Made by a program: the position numbers and the translations under genes. Positions 27,967 through 37,858 of a DNA stretch of 64,000 nucleotides are shown here, in pieces. The stretch's first letter is position 1. Each line of letters starts with the position of its first letter. The notes below the pieces were generated by a model that worked only from the letters and a program-made list of their open reading frames with translations, ran no database searches and was not told the origin of the DNA. This DNA is from Aliidiomarina haloalkalitolerans (GTDB lineage Bacteria > Pseudomonadota > Gammaproteobacteria > Enterobacterales > Alteromonadaceae): assembly GCF_003987315.1 (NCBI RefSeq), contig NZ_PIPI01000005.1, positions 62,001 to 126,000 on the forward strand. Direction: 5' to 3'.

Positions 27967-30636
27967 ATGGCAGATTTAGATCAACACGATATTGACCAAC
28001 AGGAAACGCAGGAGTGGCTGGACGCCCTAGAAGCAGTGCTTGACGCTGAAGGTCCAGAACGCGCGCACTTCCTGTTAGAGCAACTGATTGATAAAGCCCG
28101 TCGCAGTGGTGCGTACCTGCCTTATCAGCCAACGACCGCGTATTTAAATACGATTCCAGTGAGCCAAGAGCCCGTCATGCCAGGCGACCATACGTTAGAA
28201 GCGCGTATTCGTGCGGCGATTCGGTGGAATGCGTTGGCCATGGTTTTACGCGCCTCGAAAAAAGAGCTTGAGCTGGGAGGTCACATTTCTAGTTTTGCTT
28301 CTTCGGCAATGTTGTACGATGTTGGTTTCAACCATTTCTTCCGAGCGCCAAGCAATGGCGACGGTGGTGACTTCCTGTTTATTCAAGGTCACGTTTCTCC
28401 GGGTATTTATGCCCGTGCTTTCCTTGAAGGCCGGATTACCGAAGAGCAACTTGACGGTTTCCGTCAAGAAGTCGACGGCAATGGTATTTCGTCATATCCT
28501 CACCCGAAATTGATGCCAGATTTTTGGCAGTTCCCGACGGTATCGATGGGTCTTGGTCCAATGCAGGCGATTTATACTGCACGCTTCCTCAAGTACTTGA
28601 CCGACCGTGGCATTAAAGATTGCTCGAACCAGCGGGTTTACTGTTTCCTCGGTGACGGTGAGGTGGACGAGCCAGAAAGCTTAGGTGCTATTGGCCTCGC
28701 CACACGTGAAGGTCTCGATAATCTAACGTTCGTGGTGAACTGTAACTTACAGCGCTTAGACGGCCCGGTTCGTGGTAACGGCAAAATTATTCAAGAATTG
28801 GAAGGTACCTTCCGCGGCGCTGGCTGGGAAGTGATTAAAGTCATTTGGGGCCGCTACTGGGATCCATTGTTGTATCGCGACACCGAAGGCAAGCTGGCTG
28901 AAATTATGCAAACTAGCGTCGATGGTGAGTATCAGAATTACAAAGCCAAAGGCGGCGCTTACACGCGTGAGCATTTCTTTGGTAAGACCGAAGAAACCAA
29001 AGCCATGGTTGCCAACCTGTCTGACGAAGACATCTGGCGTTTAAACCGTGGTGGCCACGATCCAGTTAAAGTTTACGCGGCTTACCATAAAGCGGTGAAC
29101 ACCAAAGGTCGCCCTCAGGTCATTCTTGCGAAGACCGTAAAAGGTTATGGCATGGGTGCCGCTGGTGAAGGTAAAAACGTTGCTCACCAAGTGAAGAAAA
29201 TGGATATGGATGCCATTAAACACTTCCGTGACCGTTTCAATATTCCAATTCCAGACGACAAACTCGAAGATATTCCATTCTATAAGTTTGACGAAGACAG
29301 CGATGAAATGAAGTACTTGCGCGAACGTCGCGAGAAACTCGGTGGCTTTATGCCAGTTCGTCGCGCAGAGACTAGCGTTGAACTTGAAGTGCCTTCATTG
29401 AAAGCCTTTGACGCCGTTCTGAAAGGTTCAGGTGATCGTGAGATTTCAACCACGATGGCTTTTGTGCGGGTATTAACCGCCATGCTGAAAGACAAAAAGA
29501 TCGGTCAGCGCGTGGTACCAATTATTCCTGATGAAGCACGTACATTTGGTATGGAAGGCTTGTTCCGTCAGGTTGGGATTTACTCGAGCCAAGGCCAAAA
29601 GTATACCCCGCAAGACGCTGACCAAGTCGCTTACTATCGTGAAGATAAGAAAGGTCAGGTACTGCAAGAAGGGATTAACGAACTGGGTGCAATGGCGTCT
29701 TGGGTGGCAGCAGCAACGAGCTACTCGACCAATGACGAGCCAATGATCCCGGTGTATATCTACTACTCGATGTTTGGTTTCCAACGTGTCGGCGATTTAG
29801 TTTGGGCGGCAGGCGATAGCCAAGCACGTGGTTTCTTGGTTGGCGGTACAGCCGGTCGGACGACACTGAACGGCGAAGGTTTGCAGCACCAAGACGGCCA
29901 TAGCCATGTTCATTTTGGTACGGTTCCAAACTGTATTACTTATGACCCAACTTATGGTTATGAAGTCGCGGTGATCGTGCAAGACGGTATGCGTCGCATG
30001 TTCGCGGAACAAGAAAACGTGTTCTACTACCTGACCGTGATGAACGAAAACTATAAACAGCCAGAAATGCCAGAAGGCGTTGAAGAAGGCATTTTGCGCG
30101 GTATCTATAAGCTTGACCAAGTCAAAGCGAAGAAAGCCAAAGGCAAAGTGCGGTTGTTAGGTTCAGGTACCATTTTGCAAGAAGTTCGCAAAGCCGCCGA
30201 TATGTTGGCGAACGACTTTGATATTGAAGCGACGGTGTTTAGTGCAACGTCATTCAATGAACTCGCTCGCGATGGTTTAGACGTTGAACGTTACAACATG
30301 CTGAACCCAACTAAGAAAGAAAAGCAGGCGTACATTACCAAAGCGCTTGAGCAAGGCTCTGGCCCAGTTATCGCTGCCACTGACTATGTGAAGCTGTATG
30401 CGGATCAAGTTCGGGCATGGGTACCAGCACCTTATCGCGTCCTTGGCACGGACGGTTTTGGTCGCTCAGACAGCCGCGAAAACTTGCGTCGTCACTTTGA
30501 AGTGAATGCTCACTACATTGTGGTAGCTGCGTTGGCGGAACTAGCAAAAGCGGGTGATATCGACAAGAAAGTAGTCGCTAAAGCGATTAAAGACTTCGGT
30601 ATCGATGTTGAAAAAATGAACCCACTAAACGCATAA
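27967..30636 (+). CDS. aceE: Pyruvate dehydrogenase E1 component AceE
   Basis: The homodimeric thiamine-diphosphate E1 of pyruvate dehydrogenase, 889 residues, close to the 887 of E. coli. It decarboxylates pyruvate and reductively acetylates the lipoyl groups of AceF. Motifs include [23 protein letters not shown], the thiamine-binding [10 protein letters not shown] ... [20 protein letters not shown] segment, [27 protein letters not shown] and [12 protein letters not shown]. It is ten bases behind pdhR and is followed by aceF after a GGAG site. Confidence 0.98.
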   Translation: MADLDQHDIDQQETQEWLDALEAVLDAEGPERAHFLLEQLIDKARRSGAYLPYQPTTAYLNTIPVSQEPVMPGDHTLEARIRAAIRWNALAMVLRASKKELELGGHISSFASSAMLYDVGFNHFFRAPSNGDGGDFLFIQGHVSPGIYARAFLEGRITEEQLDGFRQEVDGNGISSYPHPKLMPDFWQFPTVSMGLGPMQAIYTARFLKYLTDRGIKDCSNQRVYCFLGDGEVDEPESLGAIGLATREGLDNLTFVVNCNLQRLDGPVRGNGKIIQELEGTFRGAGWEVIKVIWGRYWDPLLYRDTEGKLAEIMQTSVDGEYQNYKAKGGAYTREHFFGKTEETKAMVANLSDEDIWRLNRGGHDPVKVYAAYHKAVNTKGRPQVILAKTVKGYGMGAAGEGKNVAHQVKKMDMDAIKHFRDRFNIPIPDDKLEDIPFYKFDEDSDEMKYLRERREKLGGFMPVRRAETSVELEVPSLKAFDAVLKGSGDREISTTMAFVRVLTAMLKDKKIGQRVVPIIPDEARTFGMEGLFRQVGIYSSQGQKYTPQDADQVAYYREDKKGQVLQEGINELGAMASWVAAATSYSTNDEPMIPVYIYYSMFGFQRVGDLVWAAGDSQARGFLVGGTAGRTTLNGEGLQHQDGHSHVHFGTVPNCITYDPTYGYEVAVIVQDGMRRMFAEQENVFYYLTVMNENYKQPEMPEGVEEGILRGIYKLDQVKAKKAKGKVRLLGSGTILQEVRKAADMLANDFDIEATVFSATSFNELARDGLDVERYNMLNPTKKEKQAYITKALEQGSGPVIAATDYVKLYADQVRAWVPAPYRVLGTDGFGRSDSRENLRRHFEVNAHYIVVAALAELAKAGDIDKKVVAKAIKDFGIDVEKMNPLNA

Positions 30637-30646
30637 GGAGCAAACA

Positions 30647-32374
30647 ATGGCCGCTGAAAAAGAAGTCTTAGTTCCCGACGTTGGTGGGGATGGTGTTGAA
30701 GTCATTGAGATTTTGGTCAGTGAAGGCGACAGCGTTAATGCTGAAGACTCACTCGTGACTGTTGAAAGCGATAAGGCGTCGATGGATATTCCAGCGCCAT
30801 TCGCGGGCAAAGTGACCAGTTTGAAAGTCAAAGTGGGCGACAAAATCAGTGAAGGCGATTTGCTGGCGATGATCGAAGCGGGTGACGACAGCGCTGAGGA
30901 AAAAGCGCAAGACGCACCTAAAGAAGAAGCCAAAGAAGAGCCGAAAAAAGAAGCCAAGGAAGAACCAAAAGACGAGCCAAAAGCAGAAGAAAAGCCTGCA
31001 GCAAGCAAGTCGAAGAAGTCTTCTGGTGGTTCGCAAGTAATTGAAGTCACAGTGCCGGACATTGGTGATTCAGGCGAAGTAGACGTTATTGAAGTGCTTG
31101 TGAGTGAAGGCGATGAAGTAGCCGCAGAAGACGGTTTAATTACGCTGGAAACTGACAAAGCCACGATGGACGTACCAAGCCCACAAGCGGGTAAGGTGAA
31201 GAGCCTGAAAGTGAAAGTTGGTGATAAAGTGAGCGAAGGCTCGCTGGTTCTCGAGTTGGAAATTGCGGGTGAAGACGCTGACGACAGCGATGCTGAGGAA
31301 GAGTCAGCAAGCGCAGCTGCAACGAGCGAGAGCAAAGCAGCAAGCGACGACAGTAGCGCGAGTGAGAAGCCTGCCGACAGCAGTCGCAGCGAACGCCGCG
31401 ACCCACCAGTACCGGATCATCCGCTTGCCCGCAAAGGCAAAGAGGAAGGGTTAGTTCATGCGTCACCTGCGGTGCGCCGTGTGGCACGTGAGTTTGGTGT
31501 CGACTTGTCGAAAGTGAAGGGTTCAGGTCCGAAGAATCGTGTGCTGAAAGAAGACGTGCAAGATTATGTGAAGTATGAATTGTCGCGTCCGAAAGCATCG
31601 TCAGCGCCAAGTACCGGTGGTGAAGGTGGCTTGCAAGTGATTGCTCAACCGAAAGTCGACTTCAGTAAGTTTGGTGAGATTGAAAAAGTGGAAATGACGC
31701 GGATTCAGCGGATTTCCGGGCCGAACTTGCACCGCAATTGGGTCACGATTCCACATGTGACGCAGTTCGACGAAGCCGATATTACCGAGCTCGAAGCGTT
31801 CCGCAAAGCAGAGAATGAGCAACTGGCGAAGCGCAAGTCGGACGTGAAATTCACGCCGCTCGTTTTCATTATGAAAGCGTTAGCGAAAGCCTTGGCTGAG
31901 TTCCCGGTGTTTAATTCGTCGTTACATGAAGACGGTGAGCACTTGGTTATGAAGAAGTATATTCACATCGGTATTGCGGTCGACACGCCTAATGGTCTGG
32001 TTGTTCCGGTCATTCGCGACGTCGACAAAAAAGGCATTATTGAGCTGTCGAAAGAGCTTGCGGATGTCAGCATTCGTGCTCGTGATGGCAAGCTCAAAGC
32101 CGCTGATATGCAAGGTGGCTGTATGTCGATTTCGAGCCTAGGTGGTATTGGTGGTACAGCGTTTACGCCAATTGTGAACGCACCAGAAGTCGCTATTCTT
32201 GGTGTCTCGAAGAGCGATATGAAACCGGTTTGGAATGGTAAGGAATTTGAACCGCGGTTAATGCTGCCATTGAGCTTGTCATACGACCATCGTGTGATTG
32301 ACGGCGCGTTAGCAGCACGGTTCACTGTGTACTTAAGCCAAGTCTTGGCAGATTTGCGCAAAATCATTCTCTAA
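30647..32374 (+). CDS. aceF: Pyruvate dehydrogenase E2 (dihydrolipoyl acetyltransferase) AceF, two lipoyl domains
   Basis: The E2 core protein, 575 residues. Two lipoyl domains are seen, with lipoylation lysines in ESDKASM (about residue 44) and ETDKATM (about residue 172); the E. coli protein has three. They are joined by charged or Ala-rich linkers (Lys/Glu/Pro repeats at about 86-118, Ser/Ala/Glu-rich at about 205-250). The E3-binding domain is [32 protein letters not shown] (about 270-302), and the catalytic domain ends with the [10 protein letters not shown] active-site motif. It transfers acetyl groups to CoA. Confidence 0.97.
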   Translation: MAAEKEVLVPDVGGDGVEVIEILVSEGDSVNAEDSLVTVESDKASMDIPAPFAGKVTSLKVKVGDKISEGDLLAMIEAGDDSAEEKAQDAPKEEAKEEPKKEAKEEPKDEPKAEEKPAASKSKKSSGGSQVIEVTVPDIGDSGEVDVIEVLVSEGDEVAAEDGLITLETDKATMDVPSPQAGKVKSLKVKVGDKVSEGSLVLELEIAGEDADDSDAEEESASAAATSESKAASDDSSASEKPADSSRSERRDPPVPDHPLARKGKEEGLVHASPAVRRVAREFGVDLSKVKGSGPKNRVLKEDVQDYVKYELSRPKASSAPSTGGEGGLQVIAQPKVDFSKFGEIEKVEMTRIQRISGPNLHRNWVTIPHVTQFDEADITELEAFRKAENEQLAKRKSDVKFTPLVFIMKALAKALAEFPVFNSSLHEDGEHLVMKKYIHIGIAVDTPNGLVVPVIRDVDKKGIIELSKELADVSIRARDGKLKAADMQGGCMSISSLGGIGGTAFTPIVNAPEVAILGVSKSDMKPVWNGKEFEPRLMLPLSLSYDHRVIDGALAARFTVYLSQVLADLRKIIL

Positions 32375-32393
32375 TCGGGGCATGAAACAAGAC

Positions 32394-32414
32394 GTACCGA
32401 GATTTTCTCGGTAC
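32394..32414 (+). promoter_or_regulatory. Stem-loop between aceF and lpdA
   Basis: GTACCGAG (32394-32401) pairs perfectly with CTCGGTAC (32407-32414) around ATTTT, and the next inner pair can also form. No T-run follows, so it is not a classic terminator. It lies 20 bases after aceF and 66 bases before lpdA and could set the 3' end or stability of the aceEF message, or lower readthrough into lpdA. Confidence 0.65.
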
Positions 32415-32479
32415 AATATTGCGCGAAAATTGAATTGTATGGCTGGCGCAGCAGCTGGCGGTAAACAATAGGGGTCAAC

Positions 32480-33904
32480 ATGAGCAACGAAATTAAAACA
32501 CAGGTCGTCGTTTTAGGTGGCGGACCAGGTGGTTATTCAGCAGCATTCCGTGCAGCTGATTTAGGTCTAGAAGTCGTTCTGGTCGAACGCTACAAATCTC
32601 TTGGCGGTGTTTGTTTGAACGTCGGCTGTATTCCTTCAAAAGCGCTGCTGCACTTAGCGAAGCACATTGAAGATGCCAAGCATTTAGGCGACGCTGGCGT
32701 TACTTTTGCCGAGCCAAAAATCGACTTGGACAAAATCCGTGCGCACAAAGAAAAAGTTATCGGTCAGTTGACTGGCGGCTTAGGCCAAATGTCGAAAATG
32801 CGTAAAGTGAAAGTTGTCACCGGTAAAGGTGAGTTCACAGGCGCAAATGAACTGAAAGTTTCTGGCGACGAAGAAACCGTGATCAAGTTTGAAAATGCAA
32901 TTATCGCTGCGGGTTCTCAGCCAGTTGAATTGCCGTTTATTCCGCATGACGACGAGCGTATTTGGGACTCAACTGACGCCCTCGAATTACCATTCGTACC
33001 GAAGAAAATGTTGATTTTGGGCGGTGGTATTATCGGTTTAGAAATGGGTTGTGTATACAGCGCATTGGGTTCAAAACTCGATGTCGTCGAGTTCATGGAC
33101 CAATTAATCCCAGCGGCCGACAAAGACTTGATCAAAGTTTTCACCAAATCGATGAAGTCGAAGTTCGACAACATCATGCTGGAAACCAAGGTCACGAAAG
33201 TTGAAGCGAAGAAAGACGGCATCGAAGTCACTTTCGAAGGCAAAAACGCACCAGAGAAACCGGTTAAATATGACGCGGTACTCGTTGCGGTTGGCCGTAC
33301 GCCGAATGGCAAGAAAATTGGTGCCGAAAAAGCGGGTGTTAAGGTCACTGACCGTGGCTTCATCGAAGTCGATAAGCAATTACGCACGAACGTTGACCAC
33401 ATTTTCGCGATTGGCGATATTGTTGGTCAGCCAATGTTGGCACACAAAGCAGTCCACGAAGGTCACGTCGCTGCGGAAGTTATTTCCGGTAAGAAGCATT
33501 ACTTCGACCCGAAAGTTATTCCTTCAATTGCTTACACTGACCCAGAAGTTGCATGGGCTGGCTTAACTGAGAAAGAAGCAAAAGAGCAGGGTATCGCGAT
33601 TGAAACCGCAGTGTTCCCATGGTCTGCTTCTGGTCGCGCGATTGCGTCAGGCGCAACCGACGGCTTTACCAAGCTGATCTTCGACAAAGAAACTCATCGT
33701 ATTCTTGGTGGCGCCATGGTTGGTGCTCACGCCGGTGAATTGCTTGGTGAAATCTGCCTTGCAGTTGAAATGGGCGCTGATGCGGAAGATATCGCACTCA
33801 CCGTGCATGCTCACCCAACGCTGCACGAATCCGTTGGTTTAGCGGCGGAAGTGATGGAAGGTTCAATTACGGATCTGCCAAACAAAAAAGCCAAGAAAAA
33901 GTAA
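32480..33904 (+). CDS. lpdA: Dihydrolipoamide dehydrogenase LpdA (E3)
   Basis: The FAD-dependent E3 of pyruvate dehydrogenase and, in related bacteria, of 2-oxoglutarate dehydrogenase and glycine cleavage. It has 474 residues. The FAD motif VLGGGPGGYSAA, the redox disulfide GGVCLNVGCIPSK, the NAD motif ILGGGIIGLEMG, the second FAD motif IFAIGDIVGQPMLAHKA and the C-terminal catalytic HPTLHES are all present. It is the last gene of the operon, behind AGGGG and followed by a strong terminator. Confidence 0.98.
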   Translation: MSNEIKTQVVVLGGGPGGYSAAFRAADLGLEVVLVERYKSLGGVCLNVGCIPSKALLHLAKHIEDAKHLGDAGVTFAEPKIDLDKIRAHKEKVIGQLTGGLGQMSKMRKVKVVTGKGEFTGANELKVSGDEETVIKFENAIIAAGSQPVELPFIPHDDERIWDSTDALELPFVPKKMLILGGGIIGLEMGCVYSALGSKLDVVEFMDQLIPAADKDLIKVFTKSMKSKFDNIMLETKVTKVEAKKDGIEVTFEGKNAPEKPVKYDAVLVAVGRTPNGKKIGAEKAGVKVTDRGFIEVDKQLRTNVDHIFAIGDIVGQPMLAHKAVHEGHVAAEVISGKKHYFDPKVIPSIAYTDPEVAWAGLTEKEAKEQGIAIETAVFPWSASGRAIASGATDGFTKLIFDKETHRILGGAMVGAHAGELLGEICLAVEMGADAEDIALTVHAHPTLHESVGLAAEVMEGSITDLPNKKAKKK

Positions 33905-33943
33905 GCAACAACTTGGTTCGCTAAGAACCTAACCGTTGTACTA

Positions 33944-33980
33944 AAACCCACCGACTCTTTGTCAGAGCGGTGGGTTTTTT
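33944..33980 (+). terminator. Intrinsic terminator after lpdA
   Basis: AAACCCACCG (33944-33953) pairs with CGGTGGGTTT (33968-33977), and an inner CTCT/AGAG helix extends the structure; TTTTTT follows. It closes the pdhR-aceE-aceF-lpdA unit. The remaining 160 bases before the next gene were not resolved into a clear promoter. Confidence 0.95.
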
Positions 33981-34143
33981 GTTGTCTTTGACAGGCCTAT
34001 TCTTTTGGTAAATGCCTGAGAGCAGCGGTTGTTGAGCTGAAAATTTAGCCTATTCAGCGGTTAATTTGTAACAAAATGTCACTAGCCGTTGTAGCCTTGT
34101 TAATGGGTTGTTAAGGTGTCGACCTCACAAGGGGGATGTAACC

Positions 34144-34650
34144 ATGAAATTAATCAAACTATTGGCAACAGCGGCGGTTTGCGTCGCTTTTATGAGTGGC
34201 TGCGCAAGCTCCGGTTCTGGAACTACGGCAAATAGCACAGTCACGGCACAACCGCAGCAAGTGTCTATTCCAGAATACGTTGCGTTTCTTGACAACCTGC
34301 ACAACTCCATTCAAGACGGCGAGCCGCGTCAACTGACGCAGCGTGAGTTAAACCAGTTCAATAATATTCAGGACAACCTACGCGCATTAATCGGTAACCG
34401 CACCGATGTTGAGCAAATGAACTCGGACGAGAAGCAGCGTTTGTTCAATTTGCATGAGCGCTTACAAGCTTTAGTGATGGGTGATGACTCGCAACAGGTT
34501 GTTTGTCGCTCTGAACGCCAGACCGGTTCGCACATGCGGACAACTCGGTGTGTGACGCGCGCGCAACTTGAAGAAGAGCGCCGCCGTAACGGTGAGTTTT
34601 TCGACCAGGTTTTAGGTTCCGGTATGGCGCCTCTGCCACGCAGCAACTAA
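34144..34650 (+). CDS. Small predicted lipoprotein, function unknown
   Basis: A 168-residue protein, not recognised. The start at the ATG at 34144 follows AGGGGGA. The N-terminus is a lipoprotein signal (LIKLLATAAVCVAFMSGC, lipobox MSGC near residue 19), then a Ser/Gly/Thr-rich spacer. The mature part is hydrophilic and helical, with Gln/Asn/Arg-rich stretches and a QLTQRELNQFNNIQDNLRALIG segment, and has a Cys pair near residues 120-140 (VVCRSER ... TRCVTRAQLEEERRR). It has its own terminator and so is probably monocistronic. Confidence 0.8.
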   Translation: MKLIKLLATAAVCVAFMSGCASSGSGTTANSTVTAQPQQVSIPEYVAFLDNLHNSIQDGEPRQLTQRELNQFNNIQDNLRALIGNRTDVEQMNSDEKQRLFNLHERLQALVMGDDSQQVVCRSERQTGSHMRTTRCVTRAQLEEERRRNGEFFDQVLGSGMAPLPRSN

Positions 34651-34685
34651 AAGCACGCAGTAACTAAAAGCACCAGAAAACTTCG

Positions 34686-34712
34686 AAAACGCACTCATTT
34701 GAGTGCGTTTTT
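34686..34712 (+). terminator. Intrinsic terminator after the small lipoprotein gene
   Basis: AAAACGCACTC (34686-34696) pairs with GAGTGCGTTTT (34701-34711) around a four-base ATTT loop, with T residues continuing to 34712. The stem is perfect. Confidence 0.95.
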
Positions 34713-34809
34713 GTTATTAGCGATTAGAATTTGAGTGCTTAAAATTCTTTTCACGAATACAGCTATCGATTTTTCCCCGCCCAGGCATGCGGCAATTTGG
34801 TCCTAACAC

Positions 34810-34818
34810 TGGTATAAT
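34810..34818 (+). promoter_or_regulatory. Extended -10 promoter element for ribA
   Basis: TGGTATAAT (34810-34818) is a consensus extended -10 (TGn plus TATAAT). No good -35 lies 17 bases upstream, which fits an extended -10 promoter. Transcription would start near 34825, about 30 bases before ribA. There is no room for an FMN riboswitch. Confidence 0.7.
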
Positions 34819-34855
34819 TCGCGCTCACCCAGGTTGATTAAGAGTGGTAGTCAGC

Positions 34856-35449
34856 ATGACCAACATTGCCGAAATGAAAATTGCCGCGGAAACGCGATTA
34901 CCAACTAAGTTTGCTGAGTTCAAATTGGTTGGCTTTGAAGACCCAAAAGGGAAAGAGCATGTCGCTCTGGTCCTTGGTGATGTTACGACAGCAGAGCCCG
35001 TGTTAGCGCGCGTTCATTCTGAATGTCTAACCGGTGATGCACTGTACAGCCAACGCTGTGACTGTGGTCCGCAACTTGAGGCAGCGATGGCGAAAATTGC
35101 TGACGCTGGACGCGGCGTGATTATCTATTTGCGCCAAGAAGGGCGGGGCATTGGTCTGATCAACAAAATTCGTGCCTATGCTGAACAAGACAAAGGCCTC
35201 GACACCGTCGAAGCCAATGAAATTCTGGGTTTTGCGCCGGATGCTCGCGAATACGATATCGCCGCAGGGATGTTAGAAAAACTGGGCGTGAAGTCGCTAA
35301 GACTGATGACCAACAACCCGAAAAAACTCGAGAAGCTTGCCGAATGTGGCGTTAACGTCGTTGAACGTTTGCCACATATCACCGAAGGCACACCGCATAA
35401 CGAGTATTATTTAGCGACCAAGAGCAAGAAATTCGGCCACATGCTGTAA
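34856..35449 (+). CDS. ribA: GTP cyclohydrolase II RibA
   Basis: RibA opens GTP in the first committed step of riboflavin synthesis. The ATG at 34856 (MTNIAEMKI) gives 197 residues, close to the 196 of E. coli; an upstream GTG at 34844 would add four. The zinc site is [18 protein letters not shown] (Cys at SECLTGD, CDC), and the catalytic and GTP-binding region is [18 protein letters not shown], followed by TNNPKKLE near the C-terminus. It is a stand-alone RibA, not a RibBA fusion. Confidence 0.97.
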   Translation: MTNIAEMKIAAETRLPTKFAEFKLVGFEDPKGKEHVALVLGDVTTAEPVLARVHSECLTGDALYSQRCDCGPQLEAAMAKIADAGRGVIIYLRQEGRGIGLINKIRAYAEQDKGLDTVEANEILGFAPDAREYDIAAGMLEKLGVKSLRLMTNNPKKLEKLAECGVNVVERLPHITEGTPHNEYYLATKSKKFGHML

Positions 35450-35575
35450 TTTGCGGTAAAGCTCGGGTCAGAGGCGGCTGCGAGCTTTGCTAAATCGCTA
35501 ACAAAGTCTTACACTAGTTCCCGTTTGTACAATCTTTTAACAACTACCTAAACGTTAAAATCAGGCGGGACCCCT

Positions 35576-37651
35576 ATGAAAAAGGTAACACTAGTTGCCG
35601 CGAGTATTGCATTGGCTTTAGGCCTTGCAGCTTGCTCACCAGCGCAACAATCAGCAGATCAAAATAACAACCAACAGCAATCTGCCCAACCAGCACAGCA
35701 ACTGACTTCTGGCCTCATGCTGGAAGATTTCGACATGAGCGTACGTCCACAAGACGACCTCTTCATGTTCGTCAACGGCACCTGGTATAACAACACCGAA
35801 ATTCCATCTGACCGCTCAACCTACGGTGCATTCAACATTCTAGCCGAGCAAAACGAAATTCGCTTACGCGGTATTATCGAAGAAGCTGCAGAGAAAAATG
35901 CAGCGCACGGTAGCAACGAGCAGAAAATTGGTGACTTCTTCGCTTCTTTCATGAACGAAGACCTCATCGAAGAATTAGGGATTACACCTATTCTGCCGAT
36001 GCTTGACCGTATCGCGGCAATTTCCAGCCACGAAGAACTGACCACGACCATGGCGTCAATGCGCCGTGACGGCCTCGGTGGTCCATTCAGCATGTACGTG
36101 TCAACCGACGCCAAAAACCCAGAAATCTACGCATTGCATATGAGTCAGTCAGGTTTAGGTTTACCAGACCGTGACTACTATTTCCGTGACAGTGAAGATT
36201 TCGAAAACATCCGTACTAAGTATGTCGAGTACTTAGAAGCCATGTTGACCGAAGCCGGTCATGACAATGCCGCAGACGCTGCTCAGCGTATTTACGACCT
36301 CGAGAAGCAGCTTGCCGAGCATCATTGGACGCGCTTAGAAATTCGTGACGCAGAAGCGCGTTACAACAAAATGACCATCGACGAAGTTCGCGCATTAATG
36401 GGCGGCATCGATTATGACGCAGTGGCCACCCTGTCAGGTGTTGACCACGCCGAGTACATCATCGTTAACACACCAAGCTACATTGAAGCGCTCGGCCAAA
36501 TGTACAACGACGTCGACCTGCAAACTTGGAAAGACTACCTGCAAGTTCGTTTGCTCGGTAACTTTGCGTCGCGCCTACACAGCCGCATCGCCGATATCCA
36601 GTTTGACTTCTACTCAACCACCTTAAGTGGTACACCAGAGCAACAAGAACGCTGGAAACGCGGCGTCCAAGCCACGAATGGCGCTTTAGGTGAAGTCCTC
36701 GGCCAAGAATACGTCGCTCGTTACTTTCCACCAGAAGCCAAAGCACGCATGGGCGAGTTGATCGACAACCTGTTAGTCGCCATGGAAGAGTCAATCGAAG
36801 AACTTGAGTGGATGACCCCAGACACCAAAGTTATGGCCCTCGACAAGTTAGCCAAGTTCACCCCGAAAATTGGCTACCCAGACGTCTGGCGTGATTACTC
36901 AGACCTCGATATTCAGCCAAATGACTTAATCGGTAACACGATCCGCGTTGCAAACTTTGGTTACGACCGTAATATCGAAGATCTCGGCCAGCCAGTCGAT
37001 CGCACTCGTTGGGGCATGTCACCACAAACAGTGAACGCTTACTACAGCCCAACCGCGAACGAAATCGTCTTCCCAGCCGGTATCCTGCAACCGCCATTCT
37101 TTGATATGAATGCCGACGACGCAGTCAACTACGGCGGCATCGGTGCCGTCATCGGCCACGAAATCGGTCACGGTTTTGACGACCAAGGCTCACGCTACGA
37201 CGGCGACGGCAACCTCCGCAACTGGTGGACCGACCAAGATCGCGAACAGTTCGAAGCCCTAACCGGCAAACTGGTTGACCAATACTCACAGTTTGAACCA
37301 CTGCCAGGCATGAACGTCGACGGCCGTGTATCACTCGGTGAAAACATCGGCGACCACGTCGGTTTGTTAAGCGCATTCCGCGCCTACCAGAAGTCACTCG
37401 ACGGTCAGCCATCACCAGTCATGGACGGCTTCACCGGCGAACAGCGCTTCTTTATTAGCTGGGCGCAAATCTGGAAAATTAAGTTCCGCGACGACGCCAT
37501 GCGCGCACAACTAGCCCGCGGCCCACACGCCCCAGGCAAATATCGCGCACTAGGCGCCCCACGCAACATCCCAGGTTTCTACGAAGCTTTTGATGTGCAG
37601 GAGGGGGATGGGATGTACTTACCAGAAGAGCAACGCGTCATCCTCTGGTAG
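35576..37651 (+). CDS. M13-family (neprilysin-like) lipoprotein metallopeptidase
   Basis: A 691-residue M13 peptidase with a lipoprotein signal (lipobox LAAC near residue 20), so it is probably anchored to a membrane facing the periplasm. The zinc site is HEIGH (528-532) with the third ligand in the downstream ENIGD motif; NAYYSPTANEIVFPAGI and a C-terminal motif ending LPEEQRVILW are family signatures (a C-terminal Trp is common). M13 enzymes cut short peptides. A Gln/Asn-rich spacer follows the lipid anchor. The gene stands alone, followed by a long palindrome and a terminator. Confidence 0.95.
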   Translation: MKKVTLVAASIALALGLAACSPAQQSADQNNNQQQSAQPAQQLTSGLMLEDFDMSVRPQDDLFMFVNGTWYNNTEIPSDRSTYGAFNILAEQNEIRLRGIIEEAAEKNAAHGSNEQKIGDFFASFMNEDLIEELGITPILPMLDRIAAISSHEELTTTMASMRRDGLGGPFSMYVSTDAKNPEIYALHMSQSGLGLPDRDYYFRDSEDFENIRTKYVEYLEAMLTEAGHDNAADAAQRIYDLEKQLAEHHWTRLEIRDAEARYNKMTIDEVRALMGGIDYDAVATLSGVDHAEYIIVNTPSYIEALGQMYNDVDLQTWKDYLQVRLLGNFASRLHSRIADIQFDFYSTTLSGTPEQQERWKRGVQATNGALGEVLGQEYVARYFPPEAKARMGELIDNLLVAMEESIEELEWMTPDTKVMALDKLAKFTPKIGYPDVWRDYSDLDIQPNDLIGNTIRVANFGYDRNIEDLGQPVDRTRWGMSPQTVNAYYSPTANEIVFPAGILQPPFFDMNADDAVNYGGIGAVIGHEIGHGFDDQGSRYDGDGNLRNWWTDQDREQFEALTGKLVDQYSQFEPLPGMNVDGRVSLGENIGDHVGLLSAFRAYQKSLDGQPSPVMDGFTGEQRFFISWAQIWKIKFRDDAMRAQLARGPHAPGKYRALGAPRNIPGFYEAFDVQEGDGMYLPEEQRVILW

Positions 37652-37658
37652 GTCGCTT

Positions 37659-37766
37659 GTCAGAACTCCTCGCTAACGGCGTTGGAATCGGTGCGCAATC
37701 AGTCACGTACTTATATGTACGCTCCTTCAATTGCCCCGACTCCGCCTTGTTATCGAGGTTTCTGAC
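37659..37766. repeat. 108-base imperfect palindrome after the M13 peptidase gene
   Basis: The left arm from 37659 (GTCAGAACTCCTCGCTAACG) matches, with mismatches, the reverse complement of the right arm ending at 37766 (GTCAGAAACCTCGATAACAA). The match continues inward through GGC, GGA, TCGG and GCAAT blocks to a perfect core CGTAC-TTATAT-GTACG (37706-37721). The symmetry centre falls inside TTATAT. It begins eight bases after the M13 stop codon. It has the form of an interspersed intergenic palindrome that could fold as one long RNA hairpin or a DNA cruciform. Confidence 0.8.
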
Positions 37767-37783
37767 TGCGCTCCGATAGACTA

Positions 37784-37813
37784 GCCGGTGCCTTTATAGG
37801 TGCCGGCTTTTTT
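37784..37813. terminator. Terminator between the M13 gene and the Nramp-family gene
   Basis: GCCGGTGCCT (37784-37793) pairs with AGGTGCCGGC (37798-37807) with two G-T pairs, followed by TTTTTT. It would end plus-strand transcription from the M13 gene. The gene on the other side is transcribed toward it, but there is no matching T-run for that direction. Confidence 0.88.
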
Positions 37814-37858
37814 GATCCGTGCCAGCGAAGCTAGGCCCAGCCTCACAACCTAAGCCCA

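Noticed and set aside
30625-31335. 236-codon Ser-rich open frame on the minus strand opposite aceF
   Set aside because: The Ser/Ala/Thr repeats are the antisense of the Glu/Lys/Ala-rich lipoyl linkers; aceF is certain on the plus strand.
34713-34855. FMN riboswitch in front of ribA
   Set aside because: Only about 30 bases separate the predicted start of transcription from the gene, and no riboswitch-like conserved blocks were seen.
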